Shown here: piece by piece, positions 35,690 through 46,175 of the stretch
Layout: each line of letters begins with the position of its first letter
How positions within the stretch are numbered: position 1 is the first letter of the stretch
Program-made: the position numbers and the translations under genes
Assembly (NCBI RefSeq): GCF_900100335.1
Contig: NZ_FNFE01000002.1
Span: 789,061 to 853,060 of the forward strand
Length of the DNA: 64,000 nt
Reading direction: 5' to 3'
Origin: Natronorubrum texcoconense
Lineage (GTDB): Archaea; Halobacteriota; Halobacteria; Halobacteriales; Natrialbaceae
The notes under the pieces: generated by a model
Database searches by the model: none
Told to the model about the DNA's origin: nothing
What the model saw: only the letters and a program-made list of their open reading frames with translations

Positions 35690-36574
<885 letters not shown>

Positions 36575-36917
36575 ACGTGTGGAGTCTCCAGTGCTGATGA
36601 AAAGCGTTCCTCTCTCGAGACGGGCGGCAACATTCGCTCGAACGCGATTCGTGACCACTGCGGCGGAGCGAGACGGATACCCGTCGGCGCGCTGAGCCGC
36701 GACAGCGTCGTCGCGGCTCGAACTGCGAGGGATGAGCGAGTGAACGGGGAGGAACGACCCGTGAGCGAGTGAATCGGTTGGGGAGGGTGTGGAATCCCTA
36801 GTCGCCAGTGTCAGCAGTGTGTTCTGCTCGGTGATAGTCTCAATTTCAGTATACACGTCCCACAACGAGGCGCAGAGAACGGAGCTACTTTACTCCCGAA
36901 CGACGAGAACAACTAGC
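36575..36917. promoter_or_regulatory. Divergent intergenic region of hydroxyacyl-CoA dehydrogenase and thiolase
   Basis: A 343-base region between divergent starts. It contains two copies of TGAGCGAGTGAA (36733-36744 and 36762-36773, 29-base period) around GGGGAGGAACG. Similar GAGCGAG-type units are common in haloarchaeal intergenic DNA, so a regulatory meaning is uncertain. No gene or RNA is recognised in it. Confidence 0.4.
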
Positions 36918-38060
36918 ATGAGCAACCGGCAGCCAGTTATCGTCGATGCAGTTCGCACGCCACAGGGCAAACACGGCGGCGTCTTCGCCGAAACCGGCAG
37001 CGAGGAGCTTTCGGTCCCGCTCGTCAACGCGATGCTCGAGCGAACCGGACTCACCGGCGACGACGTCGACGACATCCGCTGGGGCTGTGCGAAGCAGGTC
37101 AACGAGCAGAGCAACAATATCGCACGCGTCATCGCGCTCTGCTCGGATCTCGGCGAGGAGGTTCCGGGAACGACTATCGACCGGCTCTGTGCCTCCTCCG
37201 CCGAGGCGATCATGAGTGCCAGCGATGCCATCCGAGCGGGCCAGCGCGACGTCATCGTCGCCGGCGGCGTCGAGAACATGTCCCGCAACGAGCGTCGGAA
37301 AGGGATTGGCTCCTACGACGGCATCGCCGAACAGTACGACGCCGCGGGGCTCCAGATGGGCCAGACCGCCGAAAAGGTCGCCCGCGAGTACGACATCTCC
37401 CGCGACCGACAAGACGAGTACGGCGCCCGGAGCCAGCAACGCGCCAACGAAGCCACGGAAGCGGGCAAGTTCGACGACGAAATCGTCCCGATCGACACCG
37501 GTGAGCAAGTCGTCGAGGAAGACGAGGGACTGCGACCCGGCACCACGAAGGAAAAGATTTCGGGGCTCCCGCCGGCCTTCGAGGAGGACGGCACCGTCAC
37601 CGCCGCCAACGCCTCGCAGGTTTCGGACGGGGCCGCGGGCGTCCTGCTCACGAGCCGGGAGTTCGCCGAAGACAACGACCTCGAGATCAGAGCCGAAATC
37701 GAGGATCACAACGTCGCCGGCGTCGATCCGACCGTGATGGGAATCGGCCCGGTTCCGGCCGTCCGCGGCATCTGGGAACGCAACGGCCGCTCCGCGGCGG
37801 ACTACGACCGCGTCGAACTCAACGAGGCGTTCGCCAGCCAGACGCTGTACTGTCAGGACGAACTCGGCTTCGACGACGACCAGTTCAACGTCAACGGCGG
37901 CGCCATCGCCATCGGCCACCCGCTGGGCGCCTCCGGCGCCCGACTGCCCGTCTCGCTGATCCACGAACTCGAGCGCGAGGGCGGCGGACTCGGCCTCTCG
38001 ACGATGTGCGTCGGCTACGGGCAGGGGGCGGCCGTGGAGTTCCGGGTTCCGGAACAGTAA
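36918..38060 (+). CDS. Acetyl-CoA C-acyltransferase (thiolase)
   Basis: A 380-residue thiolase with the acyl-accepting Cys91 in DRLCASS and the two C-terminal active-site loops: NEAFASQ, then [18 protein letters not shown] with the catalytic His, and [10 protein letters not shown] with the second Cys. It cleaves 3-ketoacyl-CoA to acetyl-CoA, or acts in reverse on acetoacetyl-CoA. The loop between 110 and 160 is close to the biosynthetic/degradative type II shape. Next to 3-hydroxyacyl-CoA dehydrogenase it completes the last two steps of beta-oxidation. Confidence 0.93.
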   Translation: MSNRQPVIVDAVRTPQGKHGGVFAETGSEELSVPLVNAMLERTGLTGDDVDDIRWGCAKQVNEQSNNIARVIALCSDLGEEVPGTTIDRLCASSAEAIMSASDAIRAGQRDVIVAGGVENMSRNERRKGIGSYDGIAEQYDAAGLQMGQTAEKVAREYDISRDRQDEYGARSQQRANEATEAGKFDDEIVPIDTGEQVVEEDEGLRPGTTKEKISGLPPAFEEDGTVTAANASQVSDGAAGVLLTSREFAEDNDLEIRAEIEDHNVAGVDPTVMGIGPVPAVRGIWERNGRSAADYDRVELNEAFASQTLYCQDELGFDDDQFNVNGGAIAIGHPLGASGARLPVSLIHELEREGGGLGLSTMCVGYGQGAAVEFRVPEQ

Positions 38061-38209
38061 CGGCACGCAGTGGGACTCGAGGCCCGTTTTTTGCGCACTG
38101 CGACTGAGCACCGGTCGTCGAATCGCTGGACGCGCTGGAGACACTCGAGCGGGGGCGAAACGGGGCGCTGTCCGGCGAGAAAAACGATAGAATCGACGCG
38201 GGATCCGCT

Positions 38210-39349
38210 CTACAGGATCTGGTCGGCGATGATGTTCTTCTGGATCTCCGAGGTCCCCTCGTAGATCTTCGTGATGCGGGCGTCGCGGTAGTAGCGCTCG
38301 GCGGGGTAGTCCGTGACGTAGCCCGAGCCGCCGTGGACCTGGACGCCCTCGTCGGCGACCTCGACGGAGATTTCGCTCGCGAACAGCTTCGCCATGCTCG
38401 AGTACTGCGCGGCGACGTCCTGGTTGTTCTTCTCGACCTGGCTGGCGGCGCGGTAGGTCAGCGAGCGGGCGGCTTCGACCTTGGTCGCCATCTCGGCGAG
38501 CTTGTGCTCGATGGCCTGGAACTCCTTGATCTTCTGGTCGAACTGCTCGCGCTCGTTGGCGTACTCGATCGCGGCGTCGAGAGCACCCTGGGCGGCGCCG
38601 ACGGCCTGTGCGGCGACGTTAGTTCGGCCGGCGGCGAAGAACTCCATCAGCTGGTAGAAGCCCTTGTCGACCTCACCGATGACGTTCTCCTCGGGAATAC
38701 GGACGTCGTCGATGACGACTTCGGCGAGATCCGACGCGCGAATACCGAGTTTGTTGTCGATCTTTTCGGTCTTGATACCGTCCCAGTCCATCTCGACGAG
38801 GAAGGCGGTGATGCCGCGGTGGCCCTCGCCGGGGTTCGTCTTCGCCATGAGGACGCCGACGTCGGCGACGGTCCCGTTGGTGATCCACATCTTGCTGCCG
38901 TTGGCGACGTACTCGTCGCCGTCCTTCTCGGCGACGGTCTCCATTCCGGCGACGTTCGAGCCGTGTGCGGGCTCGGAGATCATGGATACGGACGCGGTCT
39001 CGCCGTTTGCGATCTTTGGCAGCCACTCCTCTTTCATCCACTCGTCGCCGAACTCGATGACCATGTTCGATCCGAAGCCGGCACTACCGATGGCCGAACC
39101 GATTCCCGGGTCGGCACGCCAGAGTTCCTCGGTGACGATGGTACTGGCGATCTTGTCCATCCCGGCGCCATCGTACTCGAGCGGGATACTCGGTGAGACG
39201 AAGTCGTACTCGGCCGCCTTCTTGCGGAGTTCTTCCGGATACTTGTGTTCCTGGTCGTGTTCCTCCGCGACCGGTTTTATTTCGTTTTCACCGAAGTCGC
39301 GAACAGCCTCGCGAATTGCGTCGTGCTCGGCGGACAGCGTGAATGCCAT
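38210..39349 (-). CDS. Acyl-CoA dehydrogenase
   Basis: A 379-residue flavoprotein. FAD-contacting motifs are SMISEPAHGSNVAGM and KMWITNGTVADVGVL, the flavin domain has FDQKIKEFQAIEHKLAEMA, and the C-terminal IYEGTSEIQKNIIA carries the usual catalytic Glu of short/medium-chain acyl-CoA dehydrogenases. It oxidises acyl-CoA to enoyl-CoA and passes electrons to ETF. It converges with thiolase and precedes the acyl-CoA ligase on the same strand, consistent with a fatty- or organic-acid oxidation set. Confidence 0.93.
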   Translation of the reverse strand: MAFTLSAEHDAIREAVRDFGENEIKPVAEEHDQEHKYPEELRKKAAEYDFVSPSIPLEYDGAGMDKIASTIVTEELWRADPGIGSAIGSAGFGSNMVIEFGDEWMKEEWLPKIANGETASVSMISEPAHGSNVAGMETVAEKDGDEYVANGSKMWITNGTVADVGVLMAKTNPGEGHRGITAFLVEMDWDGIKTEKIDNKLGIRASDLAEVVIDDVRIPEENVIGEVDKGFYQLMEFFAAGRTNVAAQAVGAAQGALDAAIEYANEREQFDQKIKEFQAIEHKLAEMATKVEAARSLTYRAASQVEKNNQDVAAQYSSMAKLFASEISVEVADEGVQVHGGSGYVTDYPAERYYRDARITKIYEGTSEIQKNIIADQIL

Positions 39350-39571
39350 ATATCACGGTTGTTGTCCGGTACCAAAATAGCTTCGATGTATTCAACAGTT
39401 GCAACGTATGGTCAACTGATTTCGAACGTTGTAAATCGAAATGCGGAGTGGAGAAGCGTCTGCTGCGATATTGAGCGACCAGCTCCCCCTCTGCATTTAC
39501 AGTGGTAAGCCGCGTGGCGATAGCGATCTCGAGCGAGCCGTCCCACTCCCCACTGTTTTACAGCGTGCGGG

Positions 39572-41128
39572 CTACTCGTCCTCGCCGCGGATCTTGAACT
39601 TCTGGACCTTGCCGGTCGTGGTTCGTGGCAGTTCCTCGACGAACTCGACCTCGCGTGGATGTTTGTACGCGGCCATGTTCTCGAGGCAGTACTCTTTGAT
39701 CTCCTCGGGCGTCGCGTCGGCGTCCGGCGTCGGAACGACGAGAGCCTGGACGGTCTCGCCGCGTCGGTCGTCCGGTACGCCGACGACCGCGGCGTCGGCG
39801 ATATCCTCGTGCTCGAACAGCAACTCCTCGACCTCGCGCGGGTAGACGTTGTAGCCGCCGGTGACGATCATGTGCTTCTCGCGGTCGACGACGTAGTAGA
39901 AGCCGTCCTCGTCCCAGTAGCCGATGTCGCCGGTGTGGAACCACGTCTGGCCGTCCTCCTCGGTAAAGGCCTCCTCGTTGGCTTCGGGCAAGCCGTAGTA
40001 GCCCGCCATCACGTTGGGGCCGGAGACGACGAGTTCGCCGGTGATCTCGGTCAGATCGGTCTCGCCTTCGTCGATCGGTCCCTCCTCCACGCGGGAGACG
40101 GTCTCGAAGTCATCGTCGACGACCTTCGCGTCCATCCCGTCGAACGGCTTGCCGATGCTGCCCTTGCGGCGCGCGTCGGGCCCGTTCGCGTGCGTCGTCG
40201 GACTCGTCTCCGTCAAGCCGTAGCCTTCGTAGAGGGTCGGCCCGAAGAGCTCCTCGAAGCGTTCGAGCACTTCCATCGGCAGACTCGAGCCCCCGGAGTT
40301 GACGAATCGCAGCGAAGAGAGATCGAACTCGTCGGCCTCGGGGTGGTTGATCATGTCGTTGAACATCGCCGGCACGCCGAACATGACGGTGATGCCCGCG
40401 GACTCGATCATCGTCATAACCTCGGTGGAATCCCACTCGGGGACCGGGTAGTAGGCCGCGCCGTTGAACAGGGCTCCGTTCATCACGACGGACATGCCGT
40501 AGATGTGAAAGAGCGGCAGCGTGCCGATCAGTTTGTCCTCGGGGTCGATGCCGCCGATCAGGTCGGCGTTGGCCGTGGCCGTCCACGCGAGGTTGTCGTG
40601 CGTGAGCAAGACCCCTTTCGGCGTCCCCGTCGTGCCGCTCGTGTAGGGCTGGACGGCGATATCGTCGTCCGCGCGGTCGACGATCTCGAGGGTGTCCTCG
40701 GCGAGGAACGCCTCGAAGTCGGTCGCCTCCTCGACCTCGTCGCCCACGCTGATGACCTGTTCGACGTCGGTTTCGTCGACGACTTCGGCGACTGCCGGGA
40801 CGTTTTCCGAGAGCGTGACGACGGCTTTCGCCCCGCTGTCGGAGAGGAGGTGGGAGATCTCTCGAGCCTTGTACTGCGGGTTCATCGGGACGACGATCCC
40901 GCCGGCTCGCAGCGTTCCCTGAAACGCCGTCACGAACTGCGGGAGGTTCGGCAGATAGATCGCGACGCGGTCGTCGGCACCGATATCGTGGTTCGCGAGT
41001 GCCCGGGCGAACCGTCCGGCACGTGTCCAGAACTGCTCGTAGCTCAGTTCAGCGTCGTCGAAGACGACCGCCGGCGAGTCCGGCCGTTGCTCGACACTCT
41101 CGGCGACGTTCGTCACGAGATTGGTCAT
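39572..41128 (-). CDS. AMP-forming acyl-CoA synthetase
   Basis: A 518-residue ANL-family ligase with the P-loop YTSGTTGTPKGVLL, the A5 motif YEGYGLTETSP, the A7 motif WFHTGDIGYWDEDGFYYVVDR, and the A10 lysine in RTTTGKVQKFKI, so both half-reactions should work. It activates a carboxylic acid with ATP to the acyl-CoA; chain length cannot be read with confidence. Start ATG at 41128 (MTNLVTNVAES). It shares strand and neighbourhood with acyl-CoA dehydrogenase and the TRAP transporter, which could deliver its substrate. Confidence 0.93.
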   Translation of the reverse strand: MTNLVTNVAESVEQRPDSPAVVFDDAELSYEQFWTRAGRFARALANHDIGADDRVAIYLPNLPQFVTAFQGTLRAGGIVVPMNPQYKAREISHLLSDSGAKAVVTLSENVPAVAEVVDETDVEQVISVGDEVEEATDFEAFLAEDTLEIVDRADDDIAVQPYTSGTTGTPKGVLLTHDNLAWTATANADLIGGIDPEDKLIGTLPLFHIYGMSVVMNGALFNGAAYYPVPEWDSTEVMTMIESAGITVMFGVPAMFNDMINHPEADEFDLSSLRFVNSGGSSLPMEVLERFEELFGPTLYEGYGLTETSPTTHANGPDARRKGSIGKPFDGMDAKVVDDDFETVSRVEEGPIDEGETDLTEITGELVVSGPNVMAGYYGLPEANEEAFTEEDGQTWFHTGDIGYWDEDGFYYVVDREKHMIVTGGYNVYPREVEELLFEHEDIADAAVVGVPDDRRGETVQALVVPTPDADATPEEIKEYCLENMAAYKHPREVEFVEELPRTTTGKVQKFKIRGEDE

Positions 41129-41188
41129 GGTACGTGAATCATCCCAAACCGCCAAAACCGTTGCGAATCGTGATGTTCGCCCGCGTCG

Positions 41189-43519
41189 TCAGTCAGACGC
41201 TGACGGACTGCGGACGCGATCGACGTCGTAGCCGATCAGATAGCGCGCTCGCAGGAGCAACAGCACGATCGTTGCTGCGGCGACGGCTTGGATGGCCATC
41301 CCCACGGTTCCGCCAACGACGGTACCGAACATGGCCGCGAATCCGGCGACTACGTAGAACGCGCGAACGGGCAGCGATAGATCCTGCGCACCGTCGAAAC
41401 CGACCGTCCCGACGATCAGCCCGATCGTGCCGGCGAGGACGACCGGGAACGCGAACAGCGTCATCGTACTCCACTGGATCAGACTGTTGTTCGCGACGAA
41501 CGCGAACGGGATAACGAACCCTGGAGCACCGATTCGCAGCGCCTGCACGCAAGCCGTCATGAAGCTCGTACCGGCGATCCGTGACCCGACGGCGACGGAG
41601 ATCGCCACCGGCGGCGTGATCGCGGACAGCATCGCGAAGTAGAACACGAACATGTGAGTCGTAATCTCGGGGACGCCGAGCTCCGTCACGGCGCTCGCGA
41701 TCAGGAACGCGACCAGAATGTACGCCGCGGGCGTCGGCATGCCGAGGCCGAAGGCGATACTCGCGATCATCGCGAGCACCAGGACGAGCGCCAACCCGCC
41801 GGTAAAGCCCATGATCGACACGTCGGCGAATCCGATAATTCCCGCACCCAGACGTCCCGTCATTCCGCTCGTCTCGAGCAGTTCGACGATGAGTCCCATC
41901 GCCGCGAGGACGCCGACGAGTGGGGCCATCTCGAGGCCGCCCTGATACAGCCCGTCGACGGTCTGTTTCGACGTTTTCACGAGCGACCGATAGGAGGACG
42001 CGCCGACTCCATCGGTCGTCGAATCGACCGACTGAACATCTCCGTCGGTCGTTCCATCCGAATGGGTGTTCTTGCGACCCAGTTTGGATTGGACCACCTC
42101 ATCGATGCTGAAGACGTCGATAAGGAAGTTCCGAACGAAGATGATGGCGACAATCGACAAAATGGTGTAAAAGCCCGCCGTCAGGGGCGTAAACCGCAGG
42201 ATAATGAGTGTGTACAGCAATACGCCCAGCGGAATCAGGAAGTGCAAGCCGCTCAGGAGCACCCGCCAGTCGAACGGCGAGAGGTCGGACGTCGTCCAGC
42301 CGAACTTGAGAATGCTGAAGTGAACCGCCAGACAGACGCTCAGGTAGAACAGCGCAGCCGGGATCGTGCCGGCCTGAACGATATCCAGGTACGGGACCTC
42401 GATGATGTCGGCCATGAGGAACGCCGCGACCCCCATCACGGGCGGCAGCATCTGCCCGCCGGCGGAGGCGACGGCCTCGATCGAGGCCGCGTAATCGTCG
42501 CGAACGCCCTGGTCCTGAATCATCGGAATCGTGAAGCTCCCGGTCGTCGCGGTGTTCGCCGCTGCGCTCCCGGTGATCGACCCCATGATCATACTCGAGA
42601 TAACCGCGATCTGGACGACGCCGGTTCGCAGCGTCCCGCCGAGTTCCGTGCCGACTTCGCGGATGTAATCCATGAGGCCGTACGCCTTGGCGATCCCGGC
42701 GAACATGATGAAGATCGCGACCCACGTCGAGCCGATCCCCATGATCGTGCTGTCGTAGATACCGGACTGTACGCCGAGGGCCGCCTCTTCGATGATCCCC
42801 GTGACGTCTTCACCCGACCACGCGAGTAGGTCGGGGAGGAACGGCAAGGTGCTCACGGCGGCGTGGGAGTAAACGATCGCGAAGATGGCGACGGACGCGA
42901 TGATCATCCCGAACGCTCGTCGCGTCGCGTCGGTGACGAGGACGATCAACGCCGCACCGATGATGTGATCGGTCGTCGAGAACCCGAGGATGTGTGCATC
43001 GCCGTCGAGGCGGTCGAACGCCCCGAAGATGTACGCCATCGTGACGAGCGAGAGGACGGCGAGTCCGATCGCGAGATACGGATCGAACCGGCCGTAAACC
43101 CGTTTGAACCGCTGTGTGGCACGCGACAGTCGTTGGCTCTCGAGACCGAGGTCGTCGAGCAGCGTCACTTTCTCCGGCGGTTCCTGTGGTCGCTCCGAGT
43201 CCGCATTGTCGGCTGCCGCCGGATCGTCGACAGCTGACGAGTCGCCCAGTCGCTCCCTGAACTGCTGGCGAGCATAGTCCAGGTAGTAGACCGCCAACCC
43301 CCAACCGGTAAAGAGCACGACGTACTCCGCCCGCTCGGAGAACACGAGCTCCGGCGGAATGAACGCTCTGAGGGAGATTCCGGCGAGAGATAGGTTCGTG
43401 AGGATGTAAAACGCGTAGTAGATGGTGAAGGCAGTCAGTGCTGCTGCCATGGCGTACGTAATACCGTCTAACAGCCGGAGCGGTGTCAGTCGGCCGAAGC
43501 GAGAGCGTTGGGTGGACAT
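41189..43519 (-). CDS. TAXI-type TRAP transporter, fused DctQ-DctM permease
   Basis: A 776-residue membrane protein with about 18 hydrophobic segments. The N-terminal part (to about 220) holds the small-subunit-like helices; the rest is the DctM-like transport domain, with the family pattern SMIMGSITGSAAANTATTGSFTIPM and a second inverted copy around FGLGMPTPAAYILVAF. A hydrophilic loop rich in Thr/Asp (about 480-510) lies mid-protein. TRAP permeases use an ion gradient (usually Na+) to import carboxylates handed over by a binding protein. The binding-protein gene is six bases upstream, so they form one operon. Confidence 0.93.
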   Translation of the reverse strand: MSTQRSRFGRLTPLRLLDGITYAMAAALTAFTIYYAFYILTNLSLAGISLRAFIPPELVFSERAEYVVLFTGWGLAVYYLDYARQQFRERLGDSSAVDDPAAADNADSERPQEPPEKVTLLDDLGLESQRLSRATQRFKRVYGRFDPYLAIGLAVLSLVTMAYIFGAFDRLDGDAHILGFSTTDHIIGAALIVLVTDATRRAFGMIIASVAIFAIVYSHAAVSTLPFLPDLLAWSGEDVTGIIEEAALGVQSGIYDSTIMGIGSTWVAIFIMFAGIAKAYGLMDYIREVGTELGGTLRTGVVQIAVISSMIMGSITGSAAANTATTGSFTIPMIQDQGVRDDYAASIEAVASAGGQMLPPVMGVAAFLMADIIEVPYLDIVQAGTIPAALFYLSVCLAVHFSILKFGWTTSDLSPFDWRVLLSGLHFLIPLGVLLYTLIILRFTPLTAGFYTILSIVAIIFVRNFLIDVFSIDEVVQSKLGRKNTHSDGTTDGDVQSVDSTTDGVGASSYRSLVKTSKQTVDGLYQGGLEMAPLVGVLAAMGLIVELLETSGMTGRLGAGIIGFADVSIMGFTGGLALVLVLAMIASIAFGLGMPTPAAYILVAFLIASAVTELGVPEITTHMFVFYFAMLSAITPPVAISVAVGSRIAGTSFMTACVQALRIGAPGFVIPFAFVANNSLIQWSTMTLFAFPVVLAGTIGLIVGTVGFDGAQDLSLPVRAFYVVAGFAAMFGTVVGGTVGMAIQAVAAATIVLLLLRARYLIGYDVDRVRSPSASD

Positions 43520-43525
43520 CGATCG

Positions 43526-44602
43526 TTAGTTATCCAGCGCGTGTTCCAGTGCGCGCTCGAGACCGGGCGCGGTACCGGAGCCACTCGGCGTCGGCGAGAC
43601 CGTCATATCCGACTCGATGTCGGAGAGGGTCTCGAGATCCATGTTGTTCGTGATGAAGAACCACGGCAGGTCGTAGTAGTGGAAGATCTGTGTCATCTGG
43701 AAGTCGAGTTGGTCGAACGGCTCGACACCCTCGCGGAACTCGCGCGCCGTCCAGTTCTGGAGGAAGCCCATCTCGATGCTTTCGTCGGCGATGTCGCCGA
43801 TGTTCTCTTCCGTGCCGTCGCTCGTCTGGGCTTCGATGGACAGATCGTCCAGATGACCGTTCATGACCGACGCCAACGCCTCGTTCGCGGCGTGGCCCGT
43901 CGTCCCCTGCTCGGACGTTTTCATCCGGATCGTGTCGACTTCAAACGTGTCGTCGGGTTCGTCTGCGCGCTCGAACTCGTCGCTCCAGACGTCCAGTTCC
44001 TCCTCGTAGAAGTCCGCAGCGGCCGGGTGGAACGGAATCCCTTCGTAGGCATTCTGCACCCAGAACTCCGGATCTTCGTGAAACGCGAAGATGCCAAACT
44101 CGTCGGCCAGCTCCTCTCGAACCTCCCACATGGTCTCGAGGTACGTGTAGACGACGTCGTAATCGAGTGCCGCCTGGGAAACGAAGTTGTACGAGAACGA
44201 TGGACACGGAATCTCACCGGGTACGTCCACGTCGTCGTTATCAGCACCCTCCATCTCGTCCGTGTCCAGATTCTCGATGAGGAGCGTCTCGTCGTCCTGC
44301 CACGCCTCGTTCGTCTCGTCCGTGACGTCGAGCACGCGGAACTCGTCGACCGACGCCATGGCCTCCTGCAGCCAGCCGGGCGTGATCGAGAAGTTCATCA
44401 TCGTGCCGACGCCGACGTCTAGCTGTCCCTCGTTCAGGGCTCCGCCCTGTTCGGAGAAGCTCACGCTGATCCGTTCGTATCCGGAACCGTCGTCGTCCTC
44501 GCCGAAACAACCGGCGAGCGCCGTCGCGGTGCCGACGCCGGCCGCCGCGAGGAACGATCGTCGAGTCTGTCCGCTGAAGCTACTAGTGGGTCTCTCTACC
44601 AT
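43526..44602 (-). CDS. TAXI-type TRAP solute-binding lipoprotein, apparently circularly permuted
   Basis: A 358-residue protein with a Tat signal (TRRSFL at 13-18) and lipobox ALAGC (Cys32). The mature part is out of the usual order. Residues 41-210 resemble the C-terminal half of TAXI proteins (YERISVSFSEQGGALNEGQLDVGVG ... GIPFHPAAADFYEEELDVWSDEF). Residues 222-358 resemble the N-terminal half (TIRMKTSEQGTTGHAANEAL ... EENIGDIADESIEMGFLQN ... METLSDIESDMTVSPTPSGSGTA). The normal-order paralogue at 60929-61990 aligns as 37-170 to 222-358 and 173-342 to 41-211. All parts of the fold are kept, so ligand binding outside the cell should be possible. The substrate is unknown, probably a carboxylate. 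Confidence 0.82.
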   Translation of the reverse strand: MVERPTSSFSGQTRRSFLAAAGVGTATALAGCFGEDDDGSGYERISVSFSEQGGALNEGQLDVGVGTMMNFSITPGWLQEAMASVDEFRVLDVTDETNEAWQDDETLLIENLDTDEMEGADNDDVDVPGEIPCPSFSYNFVSQAALDYDVVYTYLETMWEVREELADEFGIFAFHEDPEFWVQNAYEGIPFHPAAADFYEEELDVWSDEFERADEPDDTFEVDTIRMKTSEQGTTGHAANEALASVMNGHLDDLSIEAQTSDGTEENIGDIADESIEMGFLQNWTAREFREGVEPFDQLDFQMTQIFHYYDLPWFFITNNMDLETLSDIESDMTVSPTPSGSGTAPGLERALEHALDN

Positions 44603-44631
44603 GAGACCAGAATCAATGCTATAAGGGTATA

Positions 44632-44660
44632 ATAGTATCTATATTTGTTTGGTACTATTC
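44632..44660. promoter_or_regulatory. Inverted repeat upstream of the permuted TAXI-TRAP operon
   Basis: AATAGTATC at 44632-44640 and GGTACTATT at 44652-44660 form a nine-base inverted repeat with one mismatch around an AT-rich centre (TATATTTGTTT). It begins 30 bases upstream of the start codon and overlaps the expected TATA/BRE position, so it could be an operator for a local IclR protein. Confidence 0.45.
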
Positions 44661-44858
44661 ATCAGATAGCTAAACACTGTTCGGATGACGTACAGCAAAG
44701 ACTACGACTGCAACCCGAACCCACGTCGAGGACCGCTTTCGACTCGAGCGGTTCCGGATCCCATCGTTCGGGGACGTTCTGCGGATCTGTCGTCGATAAC
44801 CTGTTCACGTGCCGACACGCTACACAATCACGTGTAACCGGAAAGACAACACGAAGAC

Positions 44859-44874
44859 CACAATACCTATTGTG
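44859..44874. promoter_or_regulatory. Inverted repeat CACAAT-n4-ATTGTG before the glutaryl-CoA-dehydrogenase-like gene
   Basis: A perfect six-base palindrome with a four-base spacer, 22 bases upstream of the chosen ATG (44896). Its position covers the expected transcription start and suits repressor binding. Confidence 0.45.
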
Positions 44875-44895
44875 CCTTTAATGCTCCTAGAAGGT

Positions 44896-46059
44896 ATGTT
44901 GGACTTCGTCAATCTCGAAGCAGACCTCGACCAGGAAGAGCGCATGATCCGGGACACGGCCCGGGAGTTCGTCGAGGAACACGTCAAACCCGATATCGGC
45001 GAGCACTTCGAAAACGGGACGTTCCCGAAAGAGCTCATCGACGAGATGGGCGAACTGGGCTTTTACGCGCCGAATCTCGAGGGCTACGGCTCGCCCAACG
45101 TCTCCGAGACGGCCTACGGACTTCTGATGCAGGAACTCGAGGCCGGCGACTCGGGGCTGCGATCGATGGCGTCGGTGCAGGGCGCACTCGTCATGTACCC
45201 CATCCACGCGTACGGAAGCGAAGAGCAGAAAGAGGAGTGGCTTCCGGCGATGGGGCGCGGTGAAGCGATCGGCTGCTTCGGCCTCACCGAACCCGAACAC
45301 GGCTCGAACCCGACGGCCATGGAGACCTACGCCGAACGCGACGGCGACGGCTACGTCCTGAACGGCTCGAAGACGTGGATCACGAACTCGCCGATCTCGG
45401 ACGTCGCGATCGTCTGGGCGCGCGACCGCTCCGCCGAGGACACCCCAGTCCGCGGCTTCCTCGTCGAGACCGACCGCGACGGCGTCAGTACGAACAAGAT
45501 CGACGAGAAGCTCTCGCTGCGCGCGTCGATCACGGGTGAGATCGGCCTCAACAACGTCCACGTGCCCGAGGAGAACGTCCTGCCGGGCGTCGAGGGCATG
45601 AAGGGGCCGCTGTCCTGTCTGACCCAGGCTCGCTACGGGATCGCCTGGGGGGCCATCGGCGCCGCTCGAGACTGTTTCGAGGAGGCCCGTCAGTACGCCA
45701 AAGACCGCGACCAGTTCGGCGGTCCGATCGGTCGATTCCAGCTCCAACAGCGCAAACTCGCGGAGATGGGAACCCAGATCACCCTCGCTCAACTGCTCGC
45801 CTACCGGCTCGCCGAACTCAAAGAGCGCGGCGAGATGCGCCCGCAGCACGTCTCGATGTCCAAGCGTAACAACGTCCGTATGGCGCGCGACCAGTCGCGG
45901 ATCGCCCGCGAGATGCTCGGCGGGAACGGGATCACCACCGACTACTCCCCGATGCGCCACATGGCCAACATGGAGACGGTCTACACCTACGAGGGGACCC
46001 ACGACATCCACACGCTCGTCCTCGGCGAGGAGTTCACCGGCATCGCGGCCTACCAGTAA
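44896..46059 (+). CDS. Acyl-CoA dehydrogenase, glutaryl-CoA dehydrogenase-like
   Basis: A 387-residue flavoprotein. The FAD motifs are GCFGLTEPEHGSNPTAM and KTWITNSPISDVAIVW. The C-terminal TYEGTHDIHTLVLGEEFTGIAAY, with its catalytic Glu and THDIH, matches the glutaryl-CoA dehydrogenase branch better than fatty acyl-CoA dehydrogenases. Those enzymes oxidise and decarboxylate glutaryl-CoA to crotonyl-CoA. With 3-hydroxyacyl-CoA dehydrogenase and thiolase nearby, a route to acetyl-CoA can be drawn; a hydratase is not visible. The ATG at 44896 fits the family length; an ATG five codons upstream is also possible. Confidence 0.85.
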   Translation: MLDFVNLEADLDQEERMIRDTAREFVEEHVKPDIGEHFENGTFPKELIDEMGELGFYAPNLEGYGSPNVSETAYGLLMQELEAGDSGLRSMASVQGALVMYPIHAYGSEEQKEEWLPAMGRGEAIGCFGLTEPEHGSNPTAMETYAERDGDGYVLNGSKTWITNSPISDVAIVWARDRSAEDTPVRGFLVETDRDGVSTNKIDEKLSLRASITGEIGLNNVHVPEENVLPGVEGMKGPLSCLTQARYGIAWGAIGAARDCFEEARQYAKDRDQFGGPIGRFQLQQRKLAEMGTQITLAQLLAYRLAELKERGEMRPQHVSMSKRNNVRMARDQSRIAREMLGGNGITTDYSPMRHMANMETVYTYEGTHDIHTLVLGEEFTGIAAYQ

Positions 46060-46175
46060 CGTCCCGTCCGTTCCGAACCGCATCTTTTCGTCGTCGCAGG
46101 CGTCCACTGCGAGTGTGCGACCATCTTCCACGTCTCGAGCACTACCGAGACCGAGAGAAGTCTCTGTTTCACATA

